A stretch of 64,000 nt of DNA from Planctomycetaceae bacterium (GTDB taxonomy: Bacteria > Planctomycetota > Planctomycetia > Pirellulales > Pirellulaceae): the NCBI GenBank assembly GCA_016794985.1, contig JAEUIQ010000103.1, positions 62,001-126,000 of the forward strand, written 5' to 3'. The notes beneath the pieces were generated by a model. That model saw nothing but the letters and a program-made list of their open reading frames with translations, searched no databases and was not told the origin of the DNA. This document shows, in pieces, positions 61,501-64,000 of the stretch. The position numbers were made by a program, and so were the translations under genes. Each line of letters starts with the position of its first letter. Position 1 is the stretch's first letter.

Positions 61501-64000
61501 TCGTCAAAAACACTTCGAGTTCTGGTGATCAAGCAAGTCGAGTTAGTTCGGTTTCGGCCGACAATCTTTCGCGAGGTGTTTTCGTTGAGTTGCAGACTCG
61601 TTTAGGACGTGACCCGGGAGTCGATCTCGGAACTCCACCCAGTTCACAAACTCGATTGGTTCGAGCTTTGATCGATGGAGCTGAGGTCCTAGTGCCGGCT
61701 GGGACATCGGTCATGAGGGCCGCGGCCCTCGCGGGGATCAAGATTCCCAAGCTTTGCGCGACGGATCAACTCGCGTCGTTTGGGTCGTGTCGCTTGTGTC
61801 TGGTGCAGATTGAAGGTCGACGTGGATTTCCTGCTTCCTGTACCACACCAGTCGAAGACGGTATGCAAATCAGCACGCAGTCGGTTCGATTGGCTGAACT
61901 GCGGCGGAACGTGATGGAGCTGTACATCTCGGATCATCCGCTGGATTGCTTGACCTGCACTGCCAACGGCAACTGTGAACTGCAAGACATGGCCGGCGTC
62001 GTTGGATTGCGTGAAGTCCGTTATGGCTTTGCTGGCGAAAATCATTTCGACAAACAAAGTGCCGAACCCAAAGATGAATCCAACCCGTATTTCACTTTCG
62101 AGCCCTCGAAGTGCATCGTATGCAGTCGTTGTGTACGCGCCTGCGAAGAAGTGCAGGGCACTTTCGCGTTGACGATCAGCGGTCGCGGTTTTGATTCCAA
62201 GGTTTCAGCCAGTGCCGGTGAGTCGTTTTTGGATTCGGAATGTGTATCTTGCGGTGCGTGTGTCAATGTCTGTCCGACAGCGACCTTGTCGGAAAAGTCC
62301 TTGATTCAATTGGGGCAAGCCGAACGAACCGTCACTACGACTTGTGCTTACTGCGGTGTTGGGTGCTCGTTTAACGCGGAGGTCAAAGGGCAACAAGTCG
62401 TGCGGATGGTCCCCAACAAAGCCGGCGGCGCCAACGAAGGGCACGCGTGCGTCAAAGGTCGCTTTGCCTGGGGATACGCGTCCCATCCTGATCGACTGAA
62501 AGAGCCCATGATTCGGGCCAGTATTGATCAGCCCTGGCGCGTGGTCTCCTGGGACGAAGCTTTTGCCTACGCGGCCAGCGAAATTCGCCGCATTCAAGCC
62601 AAGTATGGCCGGAAGTCGGTGGGAGGGATCACGTCGTCTCGTTGTACGAACGAAGAAACTTGGCTTGTGCAAAAGTTGATTCGCACGGGGTTTGGCAACA
62701 ACAATGTGGACACCTGTGCTCGAGTTTGTCACTCGCCGACCGGGTATGGCTTGAAGCAAACGTTGGGTGAATCGGCGGGGACGCAAGACTTTCTCTCGGT
62801 GGCCGACTCTGATGTGGTGGTTGTGATGGGCGCCAACCCCACTGAAGGCCATCCCGTGTTTGCGTCCCGGTTAAAACGTCGCCTCCGCGAAGGTGCTCAA
62901 TTAATCGTGATCGATCCCCGCCAAATTGACTTGGTGCGGTCACCCCATATCGAAGCCAAGTATCATTTGCAGTTGCGCCCCGGGACGAACGTGGCGATGA
63001 TCAACGGGCTGGCCCATGTGATTGCCAGCGAAGGATTGATTGACGAAGCCTTTGTCGAGGCACGCTGCGAGAAGCCTGCATTTGACACCTGGCGCGAGTT
63101 TATCTTGCGTCCGGGAAATAGTCCTGAAGCCGTGGCTGAAATCACGGGCGTCCCGGCCGAGATGATTCGTGCGGCGGCTCGCCTGTATGCGACGGCCCGC
63201 AATGGCGCGATCTATTATGGCTTGGGAGTGACCGAGCACAGTCAAGGTTCGACGACCGTGATGGGTATTGCTAACTTAGCGATGGCCACCGGTAATATTG
63301 GACGACGGGGTGTCGGTGTGAATCCGCTCCGCGGACAAAACAACGTGCAAGGTTCGTGCGATATGGGATCGTACCCTCACGAGTTGCCGGGCTATCGTTC
63401 GGTGAAGGATGAAGCGACTCGCAAGTTGTTTAATGCCTATTGGAACACCGAGATCGATCCGGAGCCGGGGCTGCGCATTCCGGGAATGTTGAATGAAGCC
63501 GTCGCAGGAAGCTTCAAGGCGATGTATATCCAAGGAGAAGACGTCGCTCAATCCGATCCCAACACCCAACATGTTCAGGCCGCGCTCGGCAACTTGGAAT
63601 GTCTCATAGTGCAGGATATTTTCTTCAATGAAACGGCCAAATACGCCCACGTCTTATTGCCAGGTTCTTCGTTTCTGGAAAAAGACGGGACGTTTACGAA
63701 TGCAGAACGTCGCATTTCTCGCGTCCGAAAGATTGTCGAACCCTTGGCGGGTTTGGCCGACTGGGAAGTGACCGTCGGTTTTGCCCGAGCGTTGGGCGTC
63801 TCGATGCACTACAATCACCCGTCTGAGATCATGGATGAAGTTGCCGCGCTCACGCCGACATTTGCCGGTGTATCCTACGAAAAACTAGATCGCTTGGGCA
63901 GCATTCAATGGCCCTGCAATGACGATCGGCCCAACGGCAGCCCGATCATGCACGTCGAAGAATTCACACGCGGGTTGGGCAAGTTCATTGTGACCGAGTA
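61497..64000 (+). CDS. fdsA: Molybdenum/tungsten formate dehydrogenase alpha subunit (partial)
   Basis: 834 codons visible; the C-terminus lies beyond the window. The N-terminus has a [2Fe-2S] ferredoxin domain (CATDQLASFGSCRLC), a His-Cys cluster HPLDCLTCTANGNC, two [4Fe-4S] clusters (CIVCSRCVRACEE, CVSCGACVNVCPT), then the catalytic domain with a further cluster (CAYCGVGC). The metal-ligand position is Cys411 in DTCARVCHSPT, where E. coli FdhF has selenocysteine. It oxidises formate or reduces CO2. fdsC/fdsD-like genes would be expected downstream. Confidence 0.95.
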   Translation, partial: MIVKNTSSSGDQASRVSSVSADNLSRGVFVELQTRLGRDPGVDLGTPPSSQTRLVRALIDGAEVLVPAGTSVMRAAALAGIKIPKLCATDQLASFGSCRLCLVQIEGRRGFPASCTTPVEDGMQISTQSVRLAELRRNVMELYISDHPLDCLTCTANGNCELQDMAGVVGLREVRYGFAGENHFDKQSAEPKDESNPYFTFEPSKCIVCSRCVRACEEVQGTFALTISGRGFDSKVSASAGESFLDSECVSCGACVNVCPTATLSEKSLIQLGQAERTVTTTCAYCGVGCSFNAEVKGQQVVRMVPNKAGGANEGHACVKGRFAWGYASHPDRLKEPMIRASIDQPWRVVSWDEAFAYAASEIRRIQAKYGRKSVGGITSSRCTNEETWLVQKLIRTGFGNNNVDTCARVCHSPTGYGLKQTLGESAGTQDFLSVADSDVVVVMGANPTEGHPVFASRLKRRLREGAQLIVIDPRQIDLVRSPHIEAKYHLQLRPGTNVAMINGLAHVIASEGLIDEAFVEARCEKPAFDTWREFILRPGNSPEAVAEITGVPAEMIRAAARLYATARNGAIYYGLGVTEHSQGSTTVMGIANLAMATGNIGRRGVGVNPLRGQNNVQGSCDMGSYPHELPGYRSVKDEATRKLFNAYWNTEIDPEPGLRIPGMLNEAVAGSFKAMYIQGEDVAQSDPNTQHVQAALGNLECLIVQDIFFNETAKYAHVLLPGSSFLEKDGTFTNAERRISRVRKIVEPLAGLADWEVTVGFARALGVSMHYNHPSEIMDEVAALTPTFAGVSYEKLDRLGSIQWPCNDDRPNGSPIMHVEEFTRGLGKFIVTE

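Overview
The window reads as one chromosomal stretch of a planctomycete, most likely Pirellulales-like. The evidence is the combination of BBP2- and BBP7-type outer-membrane beta-barrel proteins, a TIGR02999-type ECF sigma factor near a kinase-TPR protein, two large serine/threonine kinases, PEP-CTERM proteins, a c-type cytochrome fused to DUF2231, menaquinone synthesis by the futalosine route, long intergenic gaps with palindromic repeats, and many GTG/TTG starts. I see no prophage, insertion sequence, CRISPR array or rRNA. The only RNA gene is one tRNA-Gly(GCC). The genus assignment is inference.

Layout, left to right. 1-1083 (-) is the N-terminal part of a GT39-type glycosyltransferase cut by the window edge. 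1388-2689 (+) is a BBP2 porin and 2764-3792 (-) an exported protein. 3793-4315 is non-coding with short tandem repeats. 4316-8698 (+) is an aspartate-family operon: homoserine dehydrogenase, an ApgM-type protein proposed as homoserine kinase, and a four-ACT aspartokinase. 8830-11802 (+) holds small membrane proteins, a class 3 lipase and a TraB/TIKI-like protein. 11942-15853 holds a kinase-TPR protein, a membrane-SRPBCC protein and a convergent ECF sigma factor. 15863-17653 (-) is a secreted alpha/beta hydrolase.

17836-20704 (-) is a compact acyl-chain module (FabZ-like, ACP, FabZ-like, FabF-like) in which one dehydratase has lost its catalytic His and the ACP carries an insertion. 20752-28289 (-) holds an RNA m5C methyltransferase, HisS, a Cys-cluster protein, a WecA-type transferase and an O-antigen ligase-like protein. 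28398-33518 (-) holds PTS enzyme I, a coiled-coil membrane protein, TrpC, a sugar isomerase and SixA. 33523-41854 (-) holds a kinase and a type IV pilus/type II secretion machine (PilC, PilB, PilT, PilB). 42062-45782 (-) holds MqnD, MqnB, a beta-rich unknown and a pseudopilin-like protein.

46003-48819 holds an NDP-sugar epimerase, a helical unknown, tRNA-Gly and a MaoC-like protein whose repetitive tail runs into the tRNA gene. 49128-54034 holds the cytochrome-DUF2231 protein, CsrA, DUF1992, a nitrilase-family amidase, a Zn/Mn-binding lipoprotein, TatD and DUF2203. 54391-57971 holds a BBP7 protein and two PEP-CTERM proteins that share a leader motif and each end in an intrinsic terminator. 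58346-64000 (+) holds lipoyl synthase and an NAD-dependent formate dehydrogenase operon (fdsG, fdsB, fdsA), with fdsA cut by the right edge.

No single locus is clearly a new system. The best candidates for follow-up are the acyl-carrier module with the His-to-Tyr dehydratase, the MaoC/tRNA overlap with its expandable pentapeptide tail, the PilC with an inserted membrane segment, the kinase-SixA pair, the shared leader of the PEP-CTERM genes, and the dispersed palindromes and 15-bp arrays.
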